Source: Henckelia pumila
Lineage: Eukaryota > Streptophyta > Magnoliopsida > Lamiales > Gesneriaceae
Direction: 5' to 3'
Length of the DNA: 64,000 nucleotides
Assembly: GCF_033568475.1 (NCBI RefSeq)
Contig: NC_133120.1
Location: 82,126,151-82,190,150 of the forward strand
Of the stretch, positions 11,240 to 22,563 are shown piece by piece; position 1 is the first letter of the stretch; each line of letters starts with the position of its first letter. Under the pieces are notes generated by a model, which had not been told where the DNA came from, did not search any database, and saw only the letters and a list, made by a program, of their open reading frames with translations. The position numbers and the translations under genes were made by a program.

Positions 11240-13549
11240 TTTCGATCGGTTCCATTGTTAGAGCTACTAATTGGTTGAATTCAATCATTTTCGGTTGTTT
11301 AGATTTGCTGATATCGAAAAATACTGATATCAGGTCGCTAATTATTGACTTGTAAGAGTACTTTGATTTTAAAAAAACAAAAACAAATTATAGCCGAAAA
11401 TTACAAGTTAACATATCAAAATCAAAGCTTGACCACCTAGAAAATCAAAACCTGAAATTTGATAAGTTAATAAACCAAAAAATCATTTATTTATTTATTT
11501 ATTTATTTATTTTCAGTCCTGACTTGTTCGACGTCATGTAAATAATTAGATCGAATAAAAGTTAGTGCATTAAGATCAAATTTTGAAAACTTTTGGACCA
11601 AAATCCAAAATTTAAGGATTTAATGGACCAAAAAAATTAATTTTCCTTTCTTTTTATAATTTTGTTAAACAAATTAAATATTATCATTATCTTAATATAT
11701 ATTATTATAACAGAGACCTTTTAATTAACTAAATTTTAATTAATTGGTAAAGCTCGAAATAAATTTACGATTATAACTTAACTTAATTCACAACTAAACT
11801 AAAATTATTAGATAAATTAGTCAATTTATATTATCTTATACTTATTTAACCATTAGATATTGTTTTCTTATACCAAAATGACATTAACTTTGTGATTTTT
11901 AGTTTTTTTTTTTTTTACGAAAATGCCACGTACCTGTAAAATTAATATAATAATTGATGTGCTTTAGTAACTATTTATTTACGAAAACATTATAATTTTT
12001 GTACTTTTTATTTTACAATTTATTTCTCTCTTTTTCTTGTTTTTTTTTTTCAAATACGAGTTTTATAAGTACGCAACGTGTGCACGAGATATTAGTGTTC
12101 GTTAAAGTATAGATTTGCTTACATTAATTATTGAGCTATTAATCACATTATTGTAACCAATAATAATCAATGAGAACCTTCCATATTATTCATTTTGTGC
12201 AAATATGATTCGATGAATTTTTCCACGATATTAATGTAGTCAAATATTACAGAATTTTGTGCATCTTTTTATATCGGGAAAATGACTTTTTTCCATTAAA
12301 TTGTCAAATTTTGATTCTGGTACAATAACTTTTTTTTTATTTTTTTACTATTTTGATCAAATTGATGTCGTGACATCTAAAAGGTTAGCAATTAATTTCG
12401 ATGTCATGTTAGTAATTTTTGATATCATATCAGTATTTTTCGGTATCATATTAACAATAAATCAAAATAGTTGTAAACTAAAAGTTTGTGTATAAAAGCA
12501 AATTTTGAAATTTTAATAGAAAAAATACTATTTTTTTATTTAATACAATATATTTAAATTAAACCCCGAACTAACTACTTTTGGTGTATTTTAAAAAAAT
12601 CTAAAAAATATCCTTTAATTTCCTTATACATTTCTGTGACGATATATTATATTTAATATATCTCTACAAAATTTCCATTTTTTGAAATTTTTTCCCATGT
12701 ATAACATTTTTTTACTTTTCTCTATCAATTTAAATATGAGTAAAAATTATTTTGATAGACGAACTATTGATAAATTTCAAATTAGTATACGAACTTCAAT
12801 GGCTTACTTGATATATGATTAAACTCAAAATTCAATTTTACCATTTACTTAAATTGTTTGTATGTCCAATATTGTTATTATTCAACTCAATTAGATACAC
12901 GTTTTGATTTTAAATTAAATTATTTTATTGATTACAATTATAAAAATAAATTTGTATTAATTATACGATAAAAACAAAATTATATATTATGCATCCAAAA
13001 AAGTATTCAACGTGAAATTTGTAAATTATAAATGAAAAAAACACACACACACATATAATTTATCTTTGGACAAAACATAGTCTATGGAGGTCGGAGCAAC
13101 AACATAGCATCAATATATGTATGTACATGTATTAATAAATATAATATTTTTCTACGATGAGTACAAACTTTTTTTTATAATATAAAATTTAAATAAATAT
13201 AACTTTATTTTTTATAATTGTAATCAATAAAATAATTTTGAAAAATGAAATGTGTATCTATTTGAACTTAAAAAAATATAAGACTTTAAAATAATTTAAG
13301 TAAAAGGTAAAATTGACTTTATAATTTATGTATGTATCATTTAAAGTATTTTCAATAGTTCATGTATTCATTTAACATTTTATCTATTGTTCGTGTATCA
13401 AAATAAATTTTACTAATTTAAAAATTCATAACACATTAATTTCACGATATACGCACTATTATGCGCACGCAACACGTGTACCTATCATCACTACCGTAAA
13501 TAAATATATTCAAGCCCTCAAAGAGGAGAAGACTTTGAAGATATATAAA
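11240..13549. other. AT-rich spacer upstream of B3 gene 1
   Basis: Contains degenerate dispersed repeats of the TGGACCAAAATCCA / TTAATGGACC type at about 11345-11645 and of the GATGTCATGTTAGTAA type at about 12283-12530. A short (TTTA)n tract lies near 11485-11515. No gene seen. Confidence 0.45.
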
Positions 13550-14169
13550 ATGAGTTCAGTTCCGAAGTATCATCCCAACCAAGAGTTTCACGGAAATAGT
13601 TTCTACAAAATTATTTATCCCAATGACGACACCAGTGGAGTGGTAAGCTCTCGATCCATGTTTTAAACAATTATTTTTAATTATCGTTTTATTGACTGAT
13701 ATATCCATCTATTTTTCTATTTATTCACTTTTTAAAATTTAATTTACCTTTTTTTTTCTTTGTGTAACACGAAAATTTTCGAATTGACTCTTGAAGGGAT
13801 TTTGGATCTACCCTTTTGTCCTTTGGAATTTCTTTCTTTCTTTTTATTTCTCTTCTTTTTTTTTAGAAAAAGAAATTCCGGTGAATTTGAAATTTTTTTC
13901 GTAAATTTATTTTGTAGATTCTTCCTCGAGATTTTATTGAACGTGTCAACATAAAATCATCGAGTGTGGTGACGTTGTTAGGTCCTTGTGGACACAAATG
14001 GCATGTAAAAATGTGCGAGGTACGCGGTGAAATAGCTTTTGGAGACGGCTGGGAAGCGTTTTATGCGCAAAATGCTTTGAAGAATGGCGATTTTGCACTA
14101 TTCACGCACTCTGGCAATTTGGAATTCTATGTTCAAGTGTTTGATATTGCTACTATCAAGAAAATTTAG
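13550..14169 (+). CDS. B3-domain (REM-like) protein, copy 1
   Basis: Two exons, 13550-13642 and 13918-14169, joined in phase 0 across a 275-base GT-AG intron. They give a 114-residue protein that is essentially one B3 DNA-binding domain. Recognisable elements are FYKIIYPNDD at the start of the fold, ILPRDFIERV, GHKWHVKMCEVR, FGDGWEAFY, LKNGDFALF and FYVQVFD. This spacing matches plant REM-type B3 domains. It should bind DNA in the nucleus, but no activation or repression domain is present. An alternative acceptor 51 bases upstream would give an in-frame stop, which fixes the exon 2 boundary. The initiator MSSVPKYH is the first ATG shared by both copies. Very small for the family, in which several B3 domains are common. 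Confidence 0.82.
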
Positions 14170-14388
14170 TTGTTAGTAGCGAATTAAAGACTTTTGGACT
14201 TTTAGTTGTTGAATTTATAAACGACAGACAATTTATTAAGTTCCAGCTGTTATTTCTTTTTTATTAATGATTTTACTTCTTTTTACTTTTTCTGTAAAAA
14301 ATACTCGTAATATTTTGATTGAATTACTCACTGACTAAATGACCAAATTATAATCAAAAAAATAAAGTTTTGAATAAGTCATAAGTTA

Positions 14389-14892
14389 TGTTGAAAAATA
14401 TTAGTTGAATATTGAAAAGTAGAGTTGAATGTTGAATATTAAGTGTGTGATGATGTGAGTGATTATGTAATTATTTTTTGACTAATCTCAAATGAGGATC
14501 TACAAATAGGTCTATTCATTTGTGATAAAAACACAATTGAATTAAGAGAAATTTTTTATAAATTGTGAAGTTTGATATATTTTGAGTTTTTGAGGTTTTA
14601 TCTTTTTACCATAAATTTTTATTTTTTACAACACGTTATCAGCACGATCGCTCAAAGGTTCTCGATAATTTCCAAAGATCCAAAACACAATAAAAATGCA
14701 AAAATATCAACAAGTAAGAATATTTATTTTACTTCTTATATATATGTTTTATTGTGTATATTAACTAACTTTATTTGTATAATTTCATGTTATTATATAA
14801 AAGAATGTCTATGACGCCACATTATAATAACGTGATATAATTATACTATATATTACTGTTTATATATTTTTATTGTGTATATATACTAACTA
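14389..14892 (+). mobile_element. Truncated 5' end of Copia C1 (duplicated copy)
   Basis: LTR at 14389-14633 starting TGTTGAAAAATATTAG and ending TTTTTTACAACA, then leader sequence with CGTTATCAGCACGATCGCTC. It is cut off at the duplication junction. It lies 219 bases after the B3 stop, the same position as in copy 2, and is preceded by the same agtta target sequence. Confidence 0.85.
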
Positions 14893-14927
14893 TATATATC
14901 TTAGCAACCAAATATAGTTACATTATA

Positions 14928-15182
14928 TTATATAGAGAGCGAGAAACCAGTGCCCGATATTTTGGATCTCTGTATTAACACTTGGCCACAACTCAGTTTG
15001 CACACATCGTTCGGCATATATAAGAACATCTTTACTTCGTCGTCCCCGGCCGACGTCTCGTTCGCAAAGCTTAGGACAATGCTAGGAAGGGAATTCAATC
15101 CCGATTGAACACAGAATCGACCACAAAATCTTTGGAAAATGGTCCTAACTCCTAAGGACCGAAACCATGGCTCATGAGTCAT
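14928..15182 (-). other. Unidentified open segment, copy 2
   Basis: Paralogue of 10936-11211. The minus-strand frame remains open for 84 codons with a dozen or so substitutions. The plus-strand frame has a TGA at 15106-15108 where copy 1 has GGA. Product unknown. Confidence 0.25.
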
Positions 15183-15466
15183 GAGTTAGACTTAGCATAT
15201 ATATTGTGTGTGTGGCGGTCTGTGGAGGACTTTCGATCGGTTCCACTGTTAGAGCTACTAATTAATTGTTTGAATTCAATAATTTTCGGTTGTTTCGATG
15301 CAATTGGTGATGGAAATGTTTACGGGGACATCGAGAAATACTTACACAACGGCCAAAATTATTGACTTGTAAGAGCACTTAATTTGTTTAAAAAAAAAAC
15401 AAAATTATATCCGAAAATTACAAGTTAATATATCAAAATCAAAGCTTGATCACCTAATAAATCAAA

Positions 15467-15638
15467 GGGTGATGTTACACATACAATGAGGGTTACACGT
15501 TGGGTAACACGTTGCACTTGAAATTACATAAATATCCTTATAATTTATTTTGAAAAGAAAATTTTCAAATAAAATAGAGGGATAATTTTATAATTTCATG
15601 TGCATTGTGTAACTCAATGTGTACATGTAGCATTTTCC
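15467..15638. mobile_element. Mutator-type MITE (CTACATGTA family)
   Basis: Present in copy 2 of the duplication and absent from copy 1. It begins GGGTGATGTTACACAT and ends ATGTGTACATGTAGCATTTT plus CC. It is flanked by a 9 bp TSD with one mismatch (taaatcaaa at 15458-15466, taaatcgaa at 15639-15647). Internal blocks such as TGCACTTGAAATTACAT match the element at 49037-49217. Confidence 0.8.
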
Positions 15639-15647
15639 TAAATCGAA

Positions 15648-16929
15648 ACCTGAAATTAGACAATTTAATTAACCAAAAAATAATTTATTCTTTATTTGTT
15701 TTCGTTTTCAGTCCTGACTCATCCGATGTCATGTCAATAATTGTATCGAATAAAAGTTAGTGCATCAAGATCAAACTTTAAAAACTTTTTGGACCAAAAT
15801 CCATAATTTGAGGATTTAATGGACCAAAAAAAGAAATTTAAATTTCCTTTCTTTTTATAATTTTTTTAAACAAATTAAATATTATCATTATCTTAATATA
15901 TTATTATAACAGAGACCTTTAATAATTAACTAAATTTCAATTAATTGGTAAAGCTCGAAATAAAATTACGATTATATCCTAACTTAATTCACAACTAAAC
16001 TAAAATTATTAGACAAATAATTCAATTTATATTACCTTATATTTATTTAACCATTACATATTGTTTTCTTATACCAAAATGACATTAACTTTGTGATATT
16101 TAGTATTTTTTATTTACGAAAATGCCACCTACCTGTAAAATTAATGTAATAATTAATGCGTTTTAGTAACTATTTATTTACGAAAATAATATAATTTTTG
16201 TACTTTTAATTTTACAATTCATTTTTTCTCTTTTTCTTGTTTTGTTTTTTTTAAACACGAGTTTTACAATATGTGCACGAGAATACTATTGTTCGTTAAA
16301 GTACAGATTTGCTTGCATTATCGAGCTATTAATCACATTGTTGTAAACAATAATAATCAATGAGAACCTTCCATATTATTCATTTTGTGCGAACAGGTTC
16401 AATGAATTTTTCCACGATATTAATGTAGTCAAATATTCTAGATTTTTGTGTATCTTTTTATCTCGGGAAAATGACTTTTTTCCATTAAATTGTCAAATTT
16501 GATTCGGGTACAATTACTTTTTTTTTTATTTTTTACTATTTTGATAAAATTGATGTCGTGACATCTAACAAGTTAGCAATTATTTTCGATGTAATAAGTT
16601 AGCAATTACATTCGATGTCATGTTAGTAATTTCTGATATAATGTCAGCATTTTTTGATGTCATATAAATAATCAATCAAAATATATAGCTGGAAACTAAA
16701 AGTTGTGTATCAAAAGGAAATTTTGAAATTTTAGTAGAAAAAAAATATTTTTTTTATTTAATACAATATATTTAAATTAAACCCCTGAACTAACTACTTT
16801 TGGTGTATTTTAAAAAATCTAAAAAATATCCCTTAATTTCCTTATACATTTCTGTGACGATATATTATATTTAATATATCTCAATAAATTTTCATTTTTT
16901 GAAATTTTTTTCCCATGTATATCATTTTT
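15648..16929. other. AT-rich spacer in duplication copy 2
   Basis: Collinear with 11460-12720 of copy 1, with small indels. It includes the duplicated dispersed repeat at about 16480-16745. No gene seen. Confidence 0.45.
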
Positions 16930-17101
16930 GGCAAAAACTCCTATGAAACGGTCTCAAAGGTCATTTTTTTGAGACGGATCTCTTATATGGGTTATCCATT
17001 AAAAAGTATTACATTTTATGTCAAAAGTATTACTTATCATTATAAATATGGGTAGGATTGACCCGTCTAACAGATGAGACCATCTCACAGGAGTGTTACT
17101 C
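16930..17101. mobile_element. Mutator-type MITE (GAGACGG family), best copy
   Basis: Absent from copy 1 of the duplication. The ends GGCAAAAACTCCTATGAAAC and GAGACCATCTCACAGGAGTG are imperfect inverted repeats, and an exact 9 bp TSD atcattttt flanks it (16921-16929 and 17102-17110). The core includes AAAAGTATTACTTATCATTA. The TSD length supports Mutator-like mobilisation. Other diverged copies are listed separately. Confidence 0.85.
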
Positions 17102-17110
17102 ATCATTTTT

Positions 17111-18290
17111 CTATTTTCTCTATCAATTTAAATATGAGTAAAAATTATTTTGAAAGACGAACTATTGATAAATTTCAAATTGGTATACAAACTTCAATGA
17201 CTTAATTTGTATATATATGATTATAAACTAAAAATTTAATTTTACCATTTACTTAAATTGCTTGTAAGTCCAATATTGTTATACAAATCAATTAGATACA
17301 TGTTTTGATTTTTAAATTATTTTATTGCTTACAATTATAAAAATAAATTTGTATTAATTATACGATAAAAACAAAATTATATATTATGCATTCAAAAAAA
17401 TATTCAACGTGAAATTTGTATATCATAAATGAAAAAAAAATAAAAAAAAATAAACACACAAACACACACACATATAATTTATCTTTGGAAAAAACATAGC
17501 CGAGGTCGGAGCAACAACATAGTATCACGTGGAACTTGTTTATTGTCTCGATTTGCATAATTATAATTGCCGAATATTTTTGTACTTGATTTAGACATTT
17601 CTAATAAATTTCATAATCTTTAAAATTGTATTTTTAATTAAATATGAAACATATCTATTTTATAATAGTTTTATAAATATAATAAATGATATTTTAGTTC
17701 TCTATATTTTTATTAATTGATGTATTGTGATTGTATTAAAATAAATAAAATATTATAACATAGATAAAGAGGAAAACATAATTTTATTATATTTTTCAAA
17801 TATTTTTAATATATATTATTTTTTAATATGAAATTTATACATATATATATATGTGTGTGTATGTACATGTATTAATAAATATAATATTTTTGTACGATGA
17901 GTTCGAACTTTTTTTGTAATATAAAATTTAAATAAATATAAATTTATTTTTGTAATTTTAATCAATAAAATAATTTTGAAAAATAAAATGTGTATCTATT
18001 TGAACTTAACAAAAATATAGGACTTTAAAATAATTTAAGTAAAAGGCGTAAAATTGACTTTATAACTTGTGCGTGTATCACTTAAAGTATTTTTAATAGT
18101 TAATGTACTCATTTGACATTTTATCTATAGTTCGTGTATCAAAATGAATTTTGCTCATTTAAAAATTCATAACACATTAATTTCACAATATACGCACTAT
18201 TATACGCACGCAACACGTGTACCTATCATCTATATCGTAAATAAATATATTCAAGCCCTCAAAGAGGAGAAGACTTTGAAGATACATAAA
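17111..18290. other. AT-rich spacer upstream of B3 gene 2
   Basis: Collinear with copy 1 except for an extra AT-rich block around 17530-17850. No gene seen. The frame upstream of the B3 ATG is open to 18144, but this is not shared by copy 1. Confidence 0.4.
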
Positions 18291-18910
18291 ATGAGTTCGG
18301 TTCCGAAGTATCATCCCAACCAGGAGTTTCACGGAAATAGTTTCTACAAAATTATTTATCCCAATGACGACACAAGTGGAGTGGTAAGCTCTCGATCCAT
18401 GTTTTAAACAATTTTTTTTAATTATCGTTTTATTGACTGATATATCCATCTATTTTTCTATTTATTCACTTTTTAAAATTTAATTTACATTTTTTCTTTG
18501 TGTAACACGAAAATTTTCGAATTGACTCTTGAAGGGATTCTGGATCTACCTTTTTGTCCTTTGGGAATTTCTTTCTTTCTTTTTATTTCTCTTCCTTTTT
18601 TTTTTAGAAAAAGAAATTCCGGTGAATTTGAAATTCTTTTCGTAAATTTATTTTGTAGATTCTTCCTCGAGATTTTATTGAATGTGTCAACATAAAATCA
18701 TCGAGTGTGGTGACGCTGTTAGGTCCTTGTGGGCACAAATGGCATGTAAAAATGTGCGAGGTACGCGGTGAAATAGCTTTTGGAGATGGCTGGAAAGCGT
18801 TTTATACGCAAAATGCTTTGAAGAATGGCGATTTTGCACTCTTCACGCACTCTGGCAATTTGGAATTCTATGTTCAAGTGTTTGATATTGCTACTATCAA
18901 GAAAATTTAG
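18291..18910 (+). CDS. B3-domain (REM-like) protein, copy 2
   Basis: Exons 18291-18383 and 18659-18910, the same structure and 114-residue length as copy 1. Ten substitutions separate the two coding regions: seven silent and three amino-acid changes (Arg to Cys after FIE, Glu to Lys in FGDGWxAF, Ala to Thr after FY). Both copies keep intact splice sites, start and stop. The bias toward silent changes suggests that selection has acted on the protein since duplication. The C1 Copia LTR starts 221 bases after the stop codon. Function as for copy 1: a nuclear DNA-binding domain with no visible effector region. Confidence 0.82.
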
Positions 18911-19131
18911 TTGTTAGTAGCGAATTAAAGACTTGTGGACTTTGAGTTGTTGAATTTATAAACGACAGACAATCTATTAAGTTCCATATGTTATTTCTTT
19001 TTTATTAATGATTTTACTTCTTTTTACTTTTTCTGTCAAAAATACTCGTAATATTTTTATTGAATTACTCACTGCTGACTAAATGACCAAATTATAATAA
19101 AAAAATAAAATTTTGAATAAGTCATAAGTTA

Positions 19132-19377
19132 TGTTGAAAAATATTAGTTGAATATTGAAAATTAGAGTTGAATGTTGAACATTAAGTGTGTGATGATGTA
19201 AGTGATTATGTAATTATTTTTTGACTAATCTCAAACGAGGATCTACAAATAGGTCTATTCATTTGTGATAAAAACACAATTGAATTGAGAGAAGAAATTT
19301 TATAAAGTGCGGAGTTTGATATATTTTGAGTTTTTTAGGTTTTACTTTTGTACCATAAATTTTTACTTTTTACAACA
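19132..19377 (+). repeat. C1 5' LTR
   Basis: Begins TGTTGAAAAATATTAG and ends TTTTTACAACA. The TATA position reads TACAAATAG, as in the duplicated copy, whereas the 3' LTR reads TATAAATAG. Confidence 0.9.
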
Positions 19378-19477
19378 CGTTATCAGCACGATCGCTCGAA
19401 GGTTCTCTGTAATTTATAAAGCTCAAAAGCACAATAAAAATGCAAAAATATTCAACAAGTAAGAATATTTATTTTAC

Positions 19478-19870
19478 TGCTTATATATATTTTTATTGTG
19501 TATATATACTAACTATATTTGTATAATTTTATGTTATTATATAAAATAATATCTATGACACCACATTATAATAACGTGATATGATTATACTATATATTAC
19601 TGCTTATATATTTTTATTGTGTATATATACTAACTATATTTGTATAATTTCATGTTATTATATAAAAAGATGTCTATGAAACCACATTATAATAACGTGA
19701 GTATATTACTGCTTATATATTTTTATTGTGTATATATACTAACTATATTTCTATGCTTTCATGTTATTATATAAAAGGATGTCTATGAAACCACATTATA
19801 ATAACGTGATATGATTATACAATATATTACTGCTTATATATTTTTATTGTGTATATATAGTAATAGTCAT
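19478..19870. repeat. Tandem repeat in the C1 leader
   Basis: About four units of roughly 110-123 bases, recognised by TACTGCTTATATA at 19476, 19599, 19708 and 19829 and by CACATTATAATAACGTGA. Copy 1 of the duplication retains only the first unit and part of the second. Confidence 0.75.
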
Positions 19871-20188
19871 AAACGGTAATAAAACGGTTAGTTTTTGCCT
19901 TATAAATATGATCACTCAAACACATTTCAGTCACACCAAACTTACTCTTTCTCTCAAAATTATTTCTCCTCGATTTTTCAAAGAAGAGGAAGATGACAAT
20001 TTTGAGACTAATTTTTATAACTATTATGATCATCATATTTACGAGTCTTGTATTTATCGGTGATTATCCACCACGCATTTTTTCTCTAGTTTTAAACATG
20101 ATTGTACTCATCGTTCTTTCATTATTTTGTATTGTCATATTAATGGAAATTAACTAATAAAATGTATTGTCATTTTTCTAGTACCACC

Positions 20189-20763
20189 ATGTCAAATTTG
20201 GCAAAACTTGAATTCGTTGCGCTCGAATGCTCGATATCACGGGAAAAAATTATATGGCATGGACTATCGATGTAGAAATACATCTTGAGTCATTGGGTTT
20301 AAATGATACTATCAAAGAAAATAATATATCATCCTCACAAGAAAAAAGAAAAGACTATGATTTTCTTACGTAGACATCTTGATGAAGGATTGAAATGTGA
20401 GTATCTCACAGAAAAAGACCCAATAGTTTTATGAAAATGATTGAAAGAAAAATTTGAGCATATAAAAGAAGTTATACTTCCGACCACCCGTGATGAATGT
20501 AATACGTTAAGATTTCAAGACTTTAAAAAAGTAAGTGATTATAACTCTGCGATTATCGAATAGTCTCACAATTAAAATTTTGGGGACATGAGATTACTGA
20601 AATGAAAATGCTTGAGAAAACATTTTTCACTTTTCACGCATCAGATATAACTCTACAACAACAGTATAGAGTACGTAGATTTTCGAGATATTCTAAACTC
20701 ATCGCATGTTTTCTTGTGGCGAAAAAGAACAACGAATTATTAATGAAAAATCATCAGACCTGA
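20189..20763 (+). pseudogene. C1 gag, N-terminal part
   Basis: Frames starting at ATG 20189 encode Copia gag pieces such as LEFVALECS, HLESLGLNDTIKEN and LRRHLDEGLKCEYLTEKDP, with stops and frameshifts between them. The segment ends LLMKNHQT and is cut by insertion of gypsy G1 at the cctga target (20759-20763). It resumes at 37267. Confidence 0.8.
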
Positions 20764-21162
20764 TGAAAGGGCCCGTGTCCTGATTTAATATTTAATGATC
20801 AAACAACCAGGATTAATTAATGTAAACAGCGAAAACGAGTTAAAAATTTTCGTTTGGGCCTACAGAAATTTCGGCATGACCTATTCGTAAATAGAACATC
20901 CCAAAAACCTGTACAACACAATCAGCAATATATACTCGAAAATAGAGTCACAACTCCAATTTACAAACCTATAGCCGCACTGGCCAGGACTAAACACATG
21001 CAGAGCCGGCAAGGCTCGATCACACAAATAACAATTCAAAACAAGGTCCAAAACTATTTATACAGATACACAGGACATCACCCCGGCAAATATAAAACTC
21101 GCTAAACTGATATATATACATATATCTGGGAACTCGACTCCACGCTCGCCTCACTGGGTGCC
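20764..21162 (-). repeat. G1 3' LTR, distal part
   Basis: Matches 35206-35604. It starts TGAAAGGGCCCGTGTCCTGA on the plus strand and breaks at GGGTGCC, where G2 has inserted. Confidence 0.95.
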
Positions 21163-22501
21163 TGTAGTAGCCCGTGCCCTAATTGAGTAATTAAAGGATT
21201 AATGCTAATTAATTGAATTGGGTATTGGACGGATCGGAAGCTCCGAAGGCACGATTGGAAGCTCCGAACAGGATCGGAAGCTCCGATGAGCGATCGGAAC
21301 ACCGATGTTATTACGTCAGGCATGACGTGTGGTTGGATCGGAAGCTCCGATCAGGACCGGAAGCTCCGATCACCCCTATTCGGAGTCATCAAGTGATATT
21401 TTGACACGTGGCAGATCAGGATCTTCGAAAGCTCCGATGACAGGATCGGACGTTCCGATCGAGGTTCGGACGTTCCGATCAAGGATCGGAAGTTCCGATC
21501 GTTGTCTATAAATAGAAGGCCGAGACTTCACTTTCATTTGCCAATTCCGAGTTCTCCTTTCCTTTCTAGTCCTTTTGGAGCTGTTCTAGTCTTCTTAGGC
21601 TTGGTCCGGAGGTCGGCGAGGCGTTCGGTAGTCGTAGCGGAGTTGTGCCCAAGTTCTGGAGGCATCGACATCAAAGGGCTAACGACGGACGAAGGTATAG
21701 CTTTTGCTTCCTATAAATATTTAGGAGTATGCAATAGCTTAGTTAAGGCTTTTAGAGCACTTTAATGATAGTAGTATCATTTGGCAGTGTAGAGCAGACT
21801 ATAGGCGTGGACCTAAAGTTGGTAGAGCTTGCACTGTTTTGAGGTACGAAAGTACTGTTCGAGATATCCTGACTGAGTATGCATGTATTATGTGACTGCA
21901 TGATTTATATGCCATGATATTATGCTGCATTCATTTGCATCTTGCTGTATCTCCTTCGAGATGTCTGTTAGTAGGGTTGTACCCTATCCTGTTAGTGGAT
22001 GGACTTCCATCGATTTGGGTCCGGCGTATCCACGATTATCTCGGTATGGGAGCCACCTCCTGAAGCGACGGCACAGCGTGCTACATACCAGGGCCCGGTC
22101 TGTCTCTGTTATCTGATCCTTGACCTCGAGTCTATAGGAAGTTCACTTTGCATGCATGTATACTCATACTCTCGCACTGAGCGTTGTATGCTCACGTCTC
22201 GTACTCTGTATTTTCTGGACACCCTATTCCATGGGGCAGGTTTGCGATTGGACGAGGAGGGTGGATCCAGGAGGGGCTAGTCAGTGGTTGGCCAGCTGGA
22301 GCATCGTCTAGGTTTTATTACTGTTGTTTGGGTTTATACAGCTATTCGATTTGGTTGTATATTATTGGATAATTACAGATTCCTTTACTTGGGATTGTAT
22401 AATGTTAATGGTTTCCGCAGTTTTATTCTGATATCTGTTTTATTAAGTTAATTGCATGCATAAGTTCTGTTTAGTAGGTGATCCGGGTAAGGGTCACTAC
22501 A
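21163..22501 (+). repeat. G2 5' LTR
   Basis: Starts TGTAGTAGCCCGTGCCC and ends GGGTCACTACA. It contains an array of ten GGATCGGAAGCTCCGATC-like palindromes (21231-21500) immediately before the TATA box TCTATAAATAG. Confidence 0.95.
21505..21515 (+). promoter_or_regulatory. TATA box in G2 5' LTR
   Basis: TCTATAAATAG immediately downstream of the palindrome array. The RNA start would be expected about 30 bases later, in the LTR R region. Confidence 0.7.
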
Positions 22502-22505
22502 TTTA

Positions 22506-22517
22506 TGGTATCAGAGC
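22506..22517 (+). other. G2 primer-binding site
   Basis: TGGTATCAGAGC, complementary to the 3' end of initiator tRNA-Met, four bases after the LTR end. Confidence 0.9.
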
Positions 22518-22563
22518 ATGCAAAAGATTTCTTGGGATTTAGTCTCATCTTGGTATTTTTGTA

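Larger units (their letters stand above)
10898..14892. repeat. Segmental duplication, copy 1
   Basis: Matches 14893 to about 19640 over its length. It starts at TATATATATCTTAGCAACCA and contains an unidentified conserved open segment, AT-rich spacer, a B3-domain gene and the 5' LTR of Copia element C1. It stops inside the C1 leader and joins directly to copy 2. The junction has TA-rich microhomology. Copy 2 is longer mainly because of two MITE insertions (15467-15638 and 16930-17101) and an AT-rich block around 17530-17850. Confidence 0.85.
14893..19640. repeat. Segmental duplication, copy 2
   Basis: Second copy of the segment described at 10898-14892, including the conserved open segment (14928-15182), the B3 gene and the C1 5' LTR. 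It then runs on into the complete C1 element. The right boundary is given approximately, because C1 leader tandem repeats blur it. Confidence 0.8.

Noticed and set aside
19827..20036. Minus-strand frame in the C1 leader
   Set aside because: Lies in the AT-rich untranslated leader and is antisense to gag.
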